Of a stretch of 64,000 nt of DNA, positions 9,391 through 19,560 are shown piece by piece. The notes beneath the pieces were generated by a model that worked only from the letters and a program-made list of their open reading frames with translations, did no database searches and was not told where the DNA came from. Numbering within the stretch: the first letter of the stretch is position 1; every line of letters starts with the position of its first letter. This stretch comes from Metabacillus endolithicus (GTDB lineage: Bacteria; Bacillota; Bacilli; Bacillales; Bacillaceae), in the NCBI RefSeq assembly GCF_023078335.1, contig NZ_CP095550.1:4632001-4696000 (forward strand), given 5' to 3'. The position numbers and the translations under genes were made by a program.

Positions 9391-10701
9391 ATGAATCAAG
9401 ATGTAGTTGTAAATGTAGTAGGTGCTGGTTTGGCTGGAAGCGAAGCGGCTTGGCAATTAGCCAAAAGGGGTATTCAAGTAAAACTGTATGAAATGCGACC
9501 TGTAAAGCAAACACCTGCCCATCATACTGATAAATTTGCAGAGTTAGTTTGCAGTAACTCATTAAGAGCAAACAATTTAACAAATGCTGTCGGTGTATTG
9601 AAAGAAGAAATGAGAATTCTAGACTCTGTTATTATAAAGGCAGCAGATGAGTGTGCAGTTCCGGCTGGTGGAGCACTTGCTGTTGACCGGCATGAATTTG
9701 CCGGTAAGGTGACAGAGTTAGTAAAAGGTCATCAAAATGTAACTGTTATGAATGAAGAGGTAGAAGAAATTCCTTCAGGACCAACGATTATCGCAACAGG
9801 TCCACTGACCTCCAAAAGCTTATCAGAACAATTAAAAACTTTAACAGGTGAAGAGTATTTATATTTCTATGATGCAGCTGCTCCAATAATTGAGAAAGAT
9901 AGCATCGATATGAACAAGGTATATTTAAAGTCCCGATATGATAAAGGCGAAGCAGCCTACCTTAATTGTCCTATGACAGAAGAGGAATTTGATCGATTTT
10001 ATGAAGCTTTAATTGCTGCGGAGACCGTGCCATTAAAGGAATTCGAAAAAGAAATATTCTTCGAAGGATGTATGCCTATTGAAGTGATGGCACAAAGAGG
10101 AAGAAAAACAATGCTCTTTGGCCCTTTAAAGCCAGTAGGTTTAGAAGATCCGAAAACAGGGAAAAGACCATTTGCTGTGATACAACTTCGACAAGATGAT
10201 GCAGCTGGAACTTTATATAATATTGTAGGATTTCAAACACACCTAAAATGGGGACCGCAAAAAGAGGTTCTTTCCTTAATTCCAGGTTTAGAAAACGCAG
10301 AAATAGTTCGATATGGCGTTATGCATCGTAACACGTTTATTAATTCACCAAAACTTTTAAGATCAACTTACCAATACAAAGGCCGGGACGATTTGTTTTT
10401 TGCTGGTCAAATGACGGGTGTTGAAGGATATGTCGAGTCTGCCGCATCAGGGTTAGTTGCAGGAATAAATGCTGCACATCTTATTTTAGGAAAAGATTTA
10501 GTGGACCTACCAAATGAAACAGCTATTGGGAGTATGGCCCAGTATATTACAAATGCAAACGCCGATAACTTTCAACCAATGAATGCAAATTTTGGGATTT
10601 TTGCTCCATTACCTGAGCGTATAAAGAGTAAAAAAGAACGTAATGAAACGCTGGCAAATCGCGCGCTAGAAACAATTCAAAAAATTTCGAAAAATTTATA
10701 G
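9391..10701 (+). CDS. trmFO: Methylenetetrahydrofolate-tRNA m5U54 methyltransferase TrmFO
   Basis: Folate- and FAD-dependent enzyme (formerly Gid) that methylates U54 in the T loop of tRNA. The FAD-binding [14 protein letters not shown] is at the N-terminus, followed by [11 protein letters not shown] and [14 protein letters not shown], all typical of the family. The ATG at 9391 is chosen over the in-frame ATG at 9373 because GGAGGG lies at 9375-9380. That gives 436 residues, the normal length. It lies between topA and xerC as in B. subtilis. Confidence 0.97.
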   Translation: MNQDVVVNVVGAGLAGSEAAWQLAKRGIQVKLYEMRPVKQTPAHHTDKFAELVCSNSLRANNLTNAVGVLKEEMRILDSVIIKAADECAVPAGGALAVDRHEFAGKVTELVKGHQNVTVMNEEVEEIPSGPTIIATGPLTSKSLSEQLKTLTGEEYLYFYDAAAPIIEKDSIDMNKVYLKSRYDKGEAAYLNCPMTEEEFDRFYEALIAAETVPLKEFEKEIFFEGCMPIEVMAQRGRKTMLFGPLKPVGLEDPKTGKRPFAVIQLRQDDAAGTLYNIVGFQTHLKWGPQKEVLSLIPGLENAEIVRYGVMHRNTFINSPKLLRSTYQYKGRDDLFFAGQMTGVEGYVESAASGLVAGINAAHLILGKDLVDLPNETAIGSMAQYITNANADNFQPMNANFGIFAPLPERIKSKKERNETLANRALETIQKISKNL

Positions 10702-10774
10702 AAATTATTTGCAAAGTACTACTATTGTTGTGATAACATTTAGTAGCCCTTGTGTTGTTTGTGAGGTGTAAAAT

Positions 10775-11682
10775 GTGAGAAATGTTAAGAATTATTTAAA
10801 TTTGTTTATTGAATATTTACAAATAGAGAAAAATTATTCAAAATATACAATTGTGAATTACAGCAAAGATATTGAGGATTTTTTTCTTTTATGGAAGAAC
10901 AAGCAATGATCCATCTAGAAGACATGACATATAATGATACACGTTTATACTTAACGAAGTTACATAATAAAAAGTATTCTAGAAAAACAATATCAAGAAA
11001 AGTATCAACTCTTAGAAGTTTTTATAAATTTCTTGTTAGAGAAGAGATACTAACTGAAAATCCATTTACACTTGTTACATTGCCAAAAAAGGAGCAAAAA
11101 ATTCCAAAATTTCTTTATGAAGAGGAAGTTGAGCAACTTCTTACCATATCTGACTGTAATACTCCTCTTGGGCAACGAAATCAAGCGCTCATTGAAGTGC
11201 TTTACGGTACTGGGATCCGTGTAAGCGAATGTTGCAACATTAAACTATCAGATATTGATTTTTTTATTGAAACGATTCTTGTATATGGAAAAGGTGGAAA
11301 GCAGCGATATGTTCCTTTCGGTAGCTATGCTCATGATGCAATTGATCAATATTTATCGGTTGGAAGAAAGGTGTTAATGAGCAAACTGAAGGTAAGTGAT
11401 CAACACAATTATTTATTTGTGAATCATCGTGGGACACCGCTTACAGATCGTGGTGTAAGACATGTTTTAAATGACATGATAAAAAAAGCAGCATCAACAC
11501 TTCATATTCATCCACATATGTTGCGCCATACATTTGCTACACATCTGTTAAATGAAGGTGCAGATATGAGAAGTGTACAGGAGCTTTTGGGTCATGAACA
11601 TTTATCATCTACACAAGTATATACACACGTCACAAAGGAGCATTTGCAACGAATCTATATGTCCCATCATCCTCGGGCATAA
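10775..11682 (+). CDS. xerC: Tyrosine recombinase XerC/CodV (frameshifted)
   Basis: Site-specific recombinase that resolves chromosome dimers at dif with XerD. Translation starts at GTG 10775 after an AGGTG Shine-Dalgarno. The N-terminal SAM-like domain reads [20 protein letters not shown], then the frame breaks near 10883-10890: one T is missing before ATGGAAGAACAAGC. The downstream frame carries the catalytic domain, with Arg in [37 protein letters not shown] and the Tyr nucleophile in YTHV. The corrected length is about 302 residues. It is the first gene of the xerC-hslV-hslU-codY operon. Confidence 0.95.
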
Positions 11683-11707
11683 AGGACTCAATTTAGGAGG
11701 TAGAACT

Positions 11708-12249
11708 ATGTCTGAATTTCATGCAACAACAATATTTGCGATTCAACATAATGGTAAAGCTGCGATGGCAGGTGACGGTCAGGTAACTTTTGGGAATGCT
11801 GTTGTTATGAAACATACAGCTAAAAAGGTAAGAAAGCTTTTAATGGTAAAGTAATTGCTGGATTTGCAGGATCTGTAGCTGATGCATTCACACTATTTGA
11901 GTTATTTGAAAATAGACTTGAAGAGTATAATGGGAATTTGCAAAGAGCTGCTGTTGAGCTAGCAAAGGAATGGCGTAGCGATAAAGTGCTAAGAAGACTT
12001 GAAGCTATGCTGATTGTTATGGATGAAAATGATCTTCTTTTAGTTTCAGGAACAGGTGAAGTGATTGAACCAGATGATGGGATCTTAGCAATTGGTTCAG
12101 GTGGTAATTATGCCTTGTCAGCTGGTCGTGCATTGAAGAGATTTTCAGGTGATTCCTTATCTGCAAAAGAAATTGCTGAGGGTGCTTTAACAATTGCAGG
12201 AGAAATTTGTGTTTATACAAATCTAAATATTATTGTCGAAGAACTTTAA
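11708..12249 (+). CDS. hslV: ATP-dependent protease peptidase subunit HslV/ClpQ (frameshifted)
   Basis: Proteolytic subunit of the HslVU (ClpQY/CodW) complex. The N-terminus reads [20 protein letters not shown], with Ser rather than Thr at position 2, as in the N-terminal-serine form known from B. subtilis. The frame breaks near 11836-11842: one T is missing in AAGCTTTTAATGG, where [13 protein letters not shown] is expected. The corrected frame continues [13 protein letters not shown] to [16 protein letters not shown], giving about 180 residues. hslU follows after 17 nt. Confidence 0.95.
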
Positions 12250-12266
12250 TAAGGGAGGCAAATAGT

Positions 12267-13671
12267 ATGAATAAACAGTTAACCCCTAAAGAAATTGTTG
12301 AGCGTTTGGATCAATATATTATAGGACAAAAGGATGCAAAAAAAGCGGTAGCAGTAGCTTTAAGAAATCGCTATAGAAGAAGCTTACTAACTGAAAAGCT
12401 ACGCGAGGAAGTTGTACCTAAAAACATTCTTATGATTGGACCTACAGGTGTTGGGAAAACCGAAATAGCAAGGAGAATTGCAAAACTTGCGCATGCCCCT
12501 TTTATTAAAGTTGAAGCAACAAAATTTACTGAAGTCGGCTATGTTGGTAGGGATGTTGAATCAATGGTGCGTGATCTGGTTGAGACTGCCGTTCGACTAG
12601 TAAAAGAAGAAAAAATAGCTGATGTTAAAGGTACTAGCTGAGGAAAATGCTAATAAACGGTTAATTGAGCTACTTGTTCCAAGTAAGAAAAAACAATCAG
12701 CAGCGAAAAATCCTTTGGAAATGCTTTTTGGAGGAGCGAGTCAACAATCCCAAGATCACGAGGAAAGCTCAACTGAAGAATCTACTCTACAAGAAAAGCG
12801 TCGTAGAATCTCACATCAATTAGCATTAGGTGAATTAGAAGATCATTATGTAACTGTCGAGGTTGAGGAACAACAAGCATCAATGTTTGATTTACTTCAA
12901 GGCTCGGGTATGGAACAAATGGGGATGAACATGCAGGATGCTCTAGGAAGTTTTATGCCTAAGAAAAAGAAAAAGAGAAAGTTAACTGTTAGAGAAGCAA
13001 GAAAAGTTATAACAAATGAAGAAGCAAGTAAACTAATTGATATGGAAGATGTAACACAGGAAGCTATTATACGTTCTGAACAAACCGGAATTATTTTCAT
13101 AGATGAAATCGATAAAATAGCAGGTAAATCTAAGGGTGGATCTTCAGCGGATGTATCCAGGGAAGGGGTACAACGTGATATTCTTCCGATTGTGGAAGGA
13201 TCTACTGTTGTAACCAAATATGGATCAGTCAAGACAGATCATATGTTATTTATAGCTGCTGGTGCCTTTCATATCGCTAAGCCATCTGACCTTATCCCGG
13301 AACTACAAGGAAGATTTCCAATTCGTGTAGAATTAACAAAACTTAGTGTAGATGATTTTGTGAAGATCTTAGTAGAGCCTGATAATGCTCTTTTAAAACA
13401 ATATCAAGCGTTAATTGAAACAGAAGGTATACAATTAGAATTTTCTGACGATGCTATTCGTAGAATAGCTGAAGTTGCATTTGAGGTGAATCAAAATACT
13501 GATAATATTGGTGCAAGAAGATTACATACAATTCTTGAACGATTATTAGAAGATCTATCATTTGAGGCACCTGATATAAATTTAGAAAAGATTGTCATTA
13601 CGCCACAGTACGTCGAAGACAAACTTGGGAAAATATCTAAAAACAAAGATTTAAGCCAGTTTATATTATAA
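12267..13671 (+). CDS. hslU: HslU/ClpY ATPase subunit (frameshifted)
   Basis: AAA+ unfoldase that feeds HslV. The start is ATG 12267 after GGGAGG. Walker A is [15 protein letters not shown], Walker B is [12 protein letters not shown], and the sensor region includes [20 protein letters not shown]. The frame breaks near 12627-12632: a surplus G in GTTAAAGGTACTAGC, where [15 protein letters not shown] is expected. The corrected product is 467 residues, equal to B. subtilis ClpY. The charged segment from about residue 145 to 240 is the I domain that contacts substrates. Confidence 0.96.
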
Positions 13672-13710
13672 AAAATTACAATTTCATATGTTTACAGGAG
13701 GAACCAATAA

Positions 13711-14490
13711 ATGGCTCTATTACAGAAAACACGTAAAATTAATGCAATGCTCCAAAGAGCAGCAGGGAAACCAGTTAACTTCAAAGAGATGGCTGAAAAG
13801 CTAAGCGAAGTGATTGAAGCAAATATCTTTGTTGTAAGCAGAAGAGGAAAGTTACTAGGCTTTGCAGTTAATCAGCTTATCGAAAACGAGAGAATGAAAA
13901 AAATGCTTGAAGACCGTCAGTTTCCTGAAGGTTATACAAACAACCTTTTTAACATAACAGAAACATCTTCAAACATCGATGTATATAGTGAATATACTGC
14001 ATTTCCAGTTGAAAATCGTGAATTATTTAAAAATGGCTTAACAACTATCGTGCCGATCATTGGTGGTGGAGAGCGTTTAGGAACTTTAATTTTAGCAAGA
14101 GTACAAGAACAATTTGAAGATGAAGATTTAATTCTTGCTGAATATGGAGCTACTGTTGTAGGTATGGAGATTCTGCGTGAAAAAGCTGAAGAAATCGAAG
14201 AGGAAGCACGAAGCAAAGCGGTTGTACAAATGGCTATCAGTTCTCTATCATACAGTGAATTAGAAGCGATTGAACATATATTTGAGGAATTAAGCGGAAA
14301 TGAAGGTCTTTTAGTAGCTAGTAAAATAGCTGATCGTGTTGGAATTACAAGATCTGTAATTGTAAATGCATTACGTAAGCTAGAGAGTGCTGGTGTTATT
14401 GAATCCCGATCTCTAGGGATGAAAGGAACATATATAAAAGTTCTTAATGCGAAATTCTTAGTTGAATTAGAGAAATTAAAAACAAATTAA
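13711..14490 (+). CDS. codY: Global transcriptional regulator CodY
   Basis: GTP- and branched-chain-amino-acid-sensing repressor of stationary-phase, nutrient-uptake and, in B. subtilis, motility genes. The 259 residues comprise an N-terminal GAF ligand-binding domain (to about 155), a linker helix, and a C-terminal winged helix-turn-helix: [20 protein letters not shown], then [16 protein letters not shown], which is nearly invariant in the family. ACAGGAGGAACC precedes the ATG. It ends the xerC operon and lies directly upstream of the fla/che operon that it controls in B. subtilis. Confidence 0.98.
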   Translation: MALLQKTRKINAMLQRAAGKPVNFKEMAEKLSEVIEANIFVVSRRGKLLGFAVNQLIENERMKKMLEDRQFPEGYTNNLFNITETSSNIDVYSEYTAFPVENRELFKNGLTTIVPIIGGGERLGTLILARVQEQFEDEDLILAEYGATVVGMEILREKAEEIEEEARSKAVVQMAISSLSYSELEAIEHIFEELSGNEGLLVASKIADRVGITRSVIVNALRKLESAGVIESRSLGMKGTYIKVLNAKFLVELEKLKTN

Positions 14491-14492
14491 CA

Positions 14493-14530
14493 AAAAAAGG
14501 CACTTTGAGGATCCTCAAAGTGCCTTTTTT
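14493..14530 (+). terminator. Strong intrinsic terminator after codY
   Basis: A near-perfect palindrome: AAGGCACTTTGAGG pairs with CCTCAAAGTGCCTT around a 2-nt centre, flanked by an A run on the left and a T run on the right. It should act in either direction and separates codY from the fla/che operon. Confidence 0.93.
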
Positions 14531-14907
14531 GTGTTTTTATAATCTTTTATAGATTAATCTCACCTTACTTTATAGTGTTTATTTACATTTCAATAATAGT
14601 TTACTTAATGAATAATTATACAGATTATGTACTGAAATTGGAAAAAATAATATGTAGGGAATTGTCGAATTATATGTTACGTTATTTATGTGCCAGAAAT
14701 ACCTCTTTATTAAGATACTGTTAGGCTTTCGTTGATATAATGCGAATAGTTCAATAGTCCTCATTTTAAATTAGATAGAAAATCCGACTTTTTTTTACAA
14801 AACCTTAATAGACTTTAAGACTAATATTTCATACAATGAGTAAGAAGAAAACACATATTTCGACATTATACGATACGTATGTACTTTACATTTTGTGAGG
14901 GGATATT
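14531..14907 (+). other. Intergenic control region of the fla/che operon
   Basis: 377 bases without a credible ORF. By position it should carry the promoter(s) of the fla/che operon and, by analogy, CodY or other regulator sites. The best sigma-A candidate is at 14809-14837. A clean TATAAT at 14736-14741 lacks a recognisable -35 at 16-18 nt. I could not identify a convincing sigma-D element. GTGAGGGG just before base 14908 is the flgB Shine-Dalgarno. Confidence 0.6.
14809..14837 (+). promoter_or_regulatory. Candidate sigma-A promoter of fla/che operon
   Basis: TAGACT at 14809-14814 (4 of 6) and TACAAT at 14832-14837 (5 of 6) are spaced 17 nt apart, about 70 nt upstream of flgB. The -35 match is modest, so confidence is low. 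Confidence 0.3.
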
Positions 14908-15300
14908 ATGAAATTATTTTCAAATACAATAAATAGTTTAGAAACCGCAATTTCTCAATCAACTGCTAAGCAAAAGGTTATCTCTAATAACATTGCCAAT
15001 GTTGATACCCCGAATTATAAAGCTCAAGAGGTTCGGTTTAATACTGCATTATCAAATGAGATGCAAAAACTTCAGGCTACAAAGACAAACGCCAAACATT
15101 TTGAATTTGGTGGTTCTGATACATCAAGCTTTAAAATCGTTTCAAGAAATAACACCAATTATCATCATAATGGAAATAATGTTGACATTGATTCTGAAAT
15201 GACAGAAATGGCAAAAAATCAAATTCAATATAATGCACTAATCGAAAGAATAAGTGGGAAATTTAACTCACTAAAAACAGTGATTAAAGGTGGCAGATAA
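14908..15300 (+). CDS. flgB: Flagellar proximal rod protein FlgB
   Basis: One of the rod subunits connecting the MS ring to the hook. The 130-residue product has the rod/hook N-terminal motif AKQKVISNNIANVDTPNYKA and a C-terminal helix (EMTEMAKNQIQYNALIERIS), the coiled-coil ends shared by axial proteins. It is the first gene of the fla/che operon, and flgC starts 2 nt after its stop. Confidence 0.97.
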   Translation: MKLFSNTINSLETAISQSTAKQKVISNNIANVDTPNYKAQEVRFNTALSNEMQKLQATKTNAKHFEFGGSDTSSFKIVSRNNTNYHHNGNNVDIDSEMTEMAKNQIQYNALIERISGKFNSLKTVIKGGR

Positions 15301-15302
15301 AT

Positions 15303-15759
15303 ATGTCTATTTTTCATTCAATAAACACATCTGGTTCGGCATTAACTGCTCAGCGGGTTAGAATGGACGTTATTTCTTCGAATATGGCTAATATGGACAC
15401 AACCAGAGGAGAATTCATTGATGGTGAGTGGCAACCATATCGCAGAAAAATGGTTGTCACTCAGCCCCAAGGAAACAGTTTTTCCTCTTTTCTTAATAAG
15501 GCAATGGGCTTCAGGCTCATCAGCAAAAGCCGATGGGGTAAAAGTAACGGAAATTGTCGAAGATGATACTCCATTTGAACTAATCTATGACCCAGAGCAT
15601 CCGGACGCTAATGATGAAGGCTATGTCGCGATGCCGAATGTAGATCCTTTAAAGGAAATGGTTGATCTTATTAGTAGCACTCGATCATATGAAGCGAATG
15701 TTACGGCAATGAATGCTTCTAAAGGGATGCTAATGAAAGCATTAGAAATTGGGAAATAG
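15303..15759 (+). CDS. flgC: Flagellar rod protein FlgC (frameshifted)
   Basis: Rod subunit. The N-terminal motif SALTAQRVRMDVISSNMANM and the C-terminal VDLISSTRSYEANVTAMNAS are typical. The frame breaks near 15505-15511: a surplus G in GCAATGGGCTTC, where KAMASGSSAKADG is expected. The N-terminal frame runs on to a stop at 15566. The corrected product is 151 residues (B. subtilis about 150). The surface of the break matches no known slippery signal, so a sequence error is likely. fliE follows after 10 nt. Confidence 0.94.
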
Positions 15760-15769
15760 GTGATTAGAA

Positions 15770-16081
15770 ATGATTAATAGTATTAGTCCATTCCAAGTAA
15801 CAACTACTCAGCCTGTTCAACCTAAGGCTATCAATATAACAAATAGTAAGACGGAAAATAAAACTAGTTTTGCAGAAACTTTAAAGCAATCTATTAATGA
15901 GATCAATAAAGCACAACTTGAATCAGATAAAATGACAGAGGCTCTTGCAAGCGGCAAAAATGTGGAACTTCATGATGTCATGATTGCATCCCAGAAATCA
16001 AGTATTACGCTTCTAACAGCTATAGAAGTCAGAAATAAAGCGATTGAAGCATATCAAGAAATGATGAGAATGCAGGTTTAG
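15770..16081 (+). CDS. fliE: Flagellar hook-basal body protein FliE
   Basis: Small adaptor between the MS ring (FliF) and the rod. The 103 residues end with the conserved helical segment HDVMIASQKSSITLLTAIEV and RNKAIEAYQEMMRMQV. An intra-operon hairpin at 16092-16120 separates it from fliF. Confidence 0.96.
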   Translation: MINSISPFQVTTTQPVQPKAINITNSKTENKTSFAETLKQSINEINKAQLESDKMTEALASGKNVELHDVMIASQKSSITLLTAIEVRNKAIEAYQEMMRMQV

Positions 16082-16091
16082 TAGTTTAGAG

Positions 16092-16120
16092 GAACCGTTC
16101 TATTAACAATAGAACGGTTC
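16092..16120 (+). promoter_or_regulatory. Perfect hairpin between fliE and fliF
   Basis: A perfect 13-bp stem (GAACCGTTCTATT with AATAGAACGGTTC) closes a 3-nt loop, AAC. The following bases (TGACTACG) are not a T tract, so this is not a standard terminator. It could be an mRNA-processing or stability element that sets the dose of the rod genes against fliF and the rest of the operon. Confidence 0.8.
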
Positions 16121-16166
16121 TGACTACGAAATGCAGAAAGTCATTGTGACCGGGGGATTTTATGGA

Positions 16167-17774
16167 ATGAACGAAAAATTAATGAATACAAAAGATAAAC
16201 TATCTGGGTTATGGCAAGGAAGAAGTAAAGGACAAAAAACCCTTCTTATAACAGGTACGATTCTATTTTTAGTTATAGCCGGATTGTTGACTTACTTTGT
16301 GTCAAAACCTAATTTAGTTCCTCTTTATTCTAATCTTTCTCCTGCTGAAACAGGTCAAATTAAAGAAACACTTGATGCGAAGGGTGTTCAGTCCGAAATC
16401 TCAAATAATGGTTCAACCATTATGGTACCAAAAGAGATGGTAGACACTTTGATGGTTGAGTTAGCAGCTGAAGGAGTTCCAAATACGGGAACAATTGACT
16501 ATTCTTACTTTGGTCAGGATTCTGGTTTTGGAATGACGGATAAAGAGTTTGATGTGATTAAACTTAAGGCTACTCAAACAGAGCTTTCGAACTTAATGAA
16601 GGGCATAGACGGAGTAAATGATGCAAATGTCATGATCAATCTTCCAGCAGAATCTGTTTTTGTAGGAGAACAAACTGAAGGTTCATCTGCTTCGGTTGTT
16701 TTGAATTTAAAACCTGGAGCTCAATTAGATCAGGAAAAAGTTAATGCACTTTTCCACTTAGTGTCTAAAAGTGTTCCAAATCTTTCTACAGATAATATCG
16801 TCATTATGGATCAAAATTTTAACTATTATGATTTAAATAATGGTCAAAACTCTTCACCAGGTACAAGCTATGCATCTCAGCAAGAAATTAAAGCCCAAAT
16901 TGAACAAGATATTCAACGAGATGTTCAAAAGTTATTGGGTACGATGATGGGACAAGACAAAGTTGTTGTTGCGGTTACAACAGATATTGACTTCACTCAA
17001 GAAAACCGTGAAGAAAATCTTGTATCTCCAGTAGTCGAAGGTTCTGATGAAGGAATTGCGGTCAGTGTTGAAAGAATTACAGAAGCCTACACGGGAGATG
17101 GAGCAGCAGCTGGCGGAGTGAATGGAGTTGGAGAGAACGATGTTCCAGCCTATGAAGCTACAGCAGAAGGCACTGGTAACGGAGATTATGAACGTATTGA
17201 AGAAAGAGTAAATAATGAAGTAAATCGTATTAATAAACAAATTGTAGAAAGTCCATATAAAATACGTGACTTAGGAATTCAAGTGATGGTTGAACCACCA
17301 GATCCGGAAAATCTTGATTCATTTACACCTGAACGCGAAGAAGATATTCAACAAATATTATCAACTATTGTAAGAACGTCAATTAATAAAGAAGAAAATG
17401 AAGAGCCTTTAACGCAAGAGCAATTACAAGAAAAAGTAGTCGTTTCTGTACAACCGTTCGATGGTAAACAACAACTTGCAGAAGCTGAAGCGACTCCTGT
17501 TATTCCAATTTGGATGTACATCGTTGGAGGAGTATTACTATTAGCTATAATTATTCTTATCATTCTGCTAGTTAGAAAGAAAAAGCAAGAGAATGAAGAG
17601 CTTGAAGAAGAGGAAGACGACTTACAGGATGGCCCAACGTTTGATATTCAAGATATTAACAACAATGAAATTGAGACAGAGACTACAGTTCGTAAAAAGC
17701 AGCTAGAAAAAATGGCAAAAGAAAAACCAGAAGATTTTGCAAAGCTGTTACGAACTTGGATTCTTGAGGAATAG
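16167..17774 (+). CDS. fliF: Flagellar MS-ring protein FliF
   Basis: Forms the membrane-embedded MS ring on which the flagellum is built. The ATG at 16167 is preferred to the in-frame ATG at 16131 because GGGGGA at 16152-16157 precedes it; this gives 535 residues, matching the family. There are two membrane spans: LLITGTILFLVIAGLLTYFV near the N-terminus and IPIWMYIVGGVLLLAIIILI near residue 455. The periplasm-side ring-building region lies between, and the acidic C-terminal tail (ending FAKLLRTWILEE) binds FliG. Confidence 0.97.
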   Translation: MNEKLMNTKDKLSGLWQGRSKGQKTLLITGTILFLVIAGLLTYFVSKPNLVPLYSNLSPAETGQIKETLDAKGVQSEISNNGSTIMVPKEMVDTLMVELAAEGVPNTGTIDYSYFGQDSGFGMTDKEFDVIKLKATQTELSNLMKGIDGVNDANVMINLPAESVFVGEQTEGSSASVVLNLKPGAQLDQEKVNALFHLVSKSVPNLSTDNIVIMDQNFNYYDLNNGQNSSPGTSYASQQEIKAQIEQDIQRDVQKLLGTMMGQDKVVVAVTTDIDFTQENREENLVSPVVEGSDEGIAVSVERITEAYTGDGAAAGGVNGVGENDVPAYEATAEGTGNGDYERIEERVNNEVNRINKQIVESPYKIRDLGIQVMVEPPDPENLDSFTPEREEDIQQILSTIVRTSINKEENEEPLTQEQLQEKVVVSVQPFDGKQQLAEAEATPVIPIWMYIVGGVLLLAIIILIILLVRKKKQENEELEEEEDDLQDGPTFDIQDINNNEIETETTVRKKQLEKMAKEKPEDFAKLLRTWILEE

Positions 17775-17785
17775 GAGGTTAACTG

Positions 17786-18802
17786 ATGGCTAGGAAAGAT
17801 AATAACGCATTAACAGGTAAACAGAAGGCTGCCATTCTTTTAATCTCTTTAGGACCAGAAGTATCAGCATCTGTTTATAAACATTTATCTGAAGAAGAAA
17901 TCGAAAAACTAACATTAGAAATTTCAGGTGTACGAAAGGTTGATTCCGAAAAGAAAGAAGAAATTATTGAAGAATTTCATGATATTGCAATGGCGCAAGA
18001 TTTTATCACCCAAGGTGGAATTGCTTACGCAAAAGAGGTACTTGAAAAGGCATTAGGTGAAGATAAAGCAACTAGCATTATCCATCGACTAACATCTTCT
18101 TTACAAGTGAAACCATTCGATTTTGCTAGAAAGGCAGATCCATCACAGATTTTGAATTTTATTCAAAATGAGCATCCTCAGACAATTGCCCTGATTCTTT
18201 CTTATTTAGAACCGACTCAATCAGGACAAATTCTTTCTGAGCTTCCACAAGAACTGCAAGCAGATGTTGCGCGAAGAATTGCTGTAATGGATAGAACAGC
18301 TCCTGAAATAATTAATGAAGTTGAACAGATTCTTGAACGCAAGCTTTCATCAACAGTTACTCAGGACTTTACACAAACTGGTGGAATTGAGGCAGTTGTT
18401 GAAGTATTAAATGGAGTGGATCGAACAACAGAAAGAACCATTCTTGATTCACTTGAGATTCAAGATCCTGTATTGGCTGAAGAAATTAAAAAGAGAATGT
18501 TTGTCTTTGAAGACATTGTTACACTTGATAATCGTGCAATACAGCGTGTGATTAGAGATGTAGAAAACGATGACTTAATGCTATCGCTTAAAGTGGCTAG
18601 TGAAGAAGTTAGAGATGTGGTCTTTAAGAATATGTCTAAACGTATGGTTGATACGTTCAAAGAAGAAATGGAATTTATGGGACCAGTTAGACTTCGTGAT
18701 GTAGAAGAGGCTCAATCAAGAATTGTTGGTGTTATTAGAAGACTTGAAGAAGCTGGTGAAATTGTCATTGCCCGTGGTGGAGGAGATGATATTATTGTCT
18801 AG
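17786..18802 (+). CDS. fliG: Flagellar motor switch protein FliG
   Basis: Rotor protein that carries torque from the stator. The 338 residues include KAAILLISLGPEVSASVYKH (N domain, FliF contact), the EHPQTIALILSYL motif in the middle armadillo region, and the charged C-terminal torque helix (MSKRMVDTFKEEMEFMGPVR). GGAGG precedes the ATG, 11 nt after fliF. Its last 8 nt overlap the TTG start of fliH. Confidence 0.98.
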   Translation: MARKDNNALTGKQKAAILLISLGPEVSASVYKHLSEEEIEKLTLEISGVRKVDSEKKEEIIEEFHDIAMAQDFITQGGIAYAKEVLEKALGEDKATSIIHRLTSSLQVKPFDFARKADPSQILNFIQNEHPQTIALILSYLEPTQSGQILSELPQELQADVARRIAVMDRTAPEIINEVEQILERKLSSTVTQDFTQTGGIEAVVEVLNGVDRTTERTILDSLEIQDPVLAEEIKKRMFVFEDIVTLDNRAIQRVIRDVENDDLMLSLKVASEEVRDVVFKNMSKRMVDTFKEEMEFMGPVRLRDVEEAQSRIVGVIRRLEEAGEIVIARGGGDDIIV

Positions 18803-19553
18803 GCTTATTAAGTCTCAATTCACAAATCATCATGATGACAAAAAAACGATAGCAGTCCAGCAACTTCAGTTATTAATGCAAGATAAAGTAACTCAAGATG
18901 ACCCTGAGTTATTAAAAGAATCTTCATATATTATTCAATCAGCTAGAGCAGAAGCAGAGAAGATCATCCAATCTGCATATGAAGAGTCATCTAGAATAAA
19001 GCAGCAAATAGACGGTGAAAGAAATGAATGGCATCAAGAGCGTGAACAATTAGTTGAACAGGCCAAACAAGAAGGATATGCAGAAGGTTTGGAACTGGGA
19101 AGACAAGAAGCGCTAAGACAATATCATGCTCATATTGAAGAGTCGAATAGAATGATCGATATGGCAAAGCAAGATTATGATGAAATTATTCAATCTGCTG
19201 AAAACACTATCTTAGAGCTTTCGATTAAAGTAGCAGAAAAAATTATCAGTTCTAAACTTGTTGACTCACAGGAGAACTTTCTTCCCTTAGTAAAAAAGGG
19301 GCTTCTTGAAGTAAAAGAATATGAAAATATTAAAATCCATGTTCATCCATGTTACTACGAATTAGTGTTAAGTCAAAAAGATGAATTAAAAACATTGGTG
19401 ACAAATGACACAGACTTATATGTATATGCTAATGCAGAATTAAATGAGCAGGATTGCTTTATCGAATCTGCTTTTGGGCGAATTGATCTGAGTATTGATA
19501 CTCAATTAGAGCAATTAAAAAAACAATTACTAGATTTACTTGATGAGAGGTGA
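18795..19553 (+). CDS. fliH: Flagellar export ATPase regulator FliH
   Basis: Peripheral stalk protein that dimerises, binds FliI and docks it to the export gate. TTG 18795 is the likely start (protein begins MSRLIKSQF), with GGTGGAGGAG upstream inside fliG; the frame is open further upstream but has no ribosome site there. The 252 residues contain a long central coiled coil (SARAEAEKIIQSAYEESSRI, then ERNEWHQEREQLVEQAKQEG) and the C-terminal FliI-binding region LSIKVAEKIISSKL. The overlap with fliG suggests translational coupling. Confidence 0.93.
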   Translation: MSRLIKSQFTNHHDDKKTIAVQQLQLLMQDKVTQDDPELLKESSYIIQSARAEAEKIIQSAYEESSRIKQQIDGERNEWHQEREQLVEQAKQEGYAEGLELGRQEALRQYHAHIEESNRMIDMAKQDYDEIIQSAENTILELSIKVAEKIISSKLVDSQENFLPLVKKGLLEVKEYENIKIHVHPCYYELVLSQKDELKTLVTNDTDLYVYANAELNEQDCFIESAFGRIDLSIDTQLEQLKKQLLDLLDER

Positions 19554-19560
19554 TTTCCAA

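Noticed and set aside
11573..12650. hslV and hslU breaks as programmed frameshifting or phase variation
   Set aside because: No slippery heptamer with downstream structure was seen, the runs are short, and equivalent breaks occur in unrelated essential genes, so error is simpler.
14736..14741. Perfect TATAAT upstream of flgB as main promoter
   Set aside because: No -35-like hexamer at 16-18 nt and no extended -10 TG; kept only as a note in the intergenic entry.
14650..14790. Possible CodY boxes upstream of flgB
   Set aside because: The best 15-mers match only about 9 of 15 positions of the CodY consensus; not distinguishable from AT-rich background by eye, although CodY control is plausible from B. 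subtilis.
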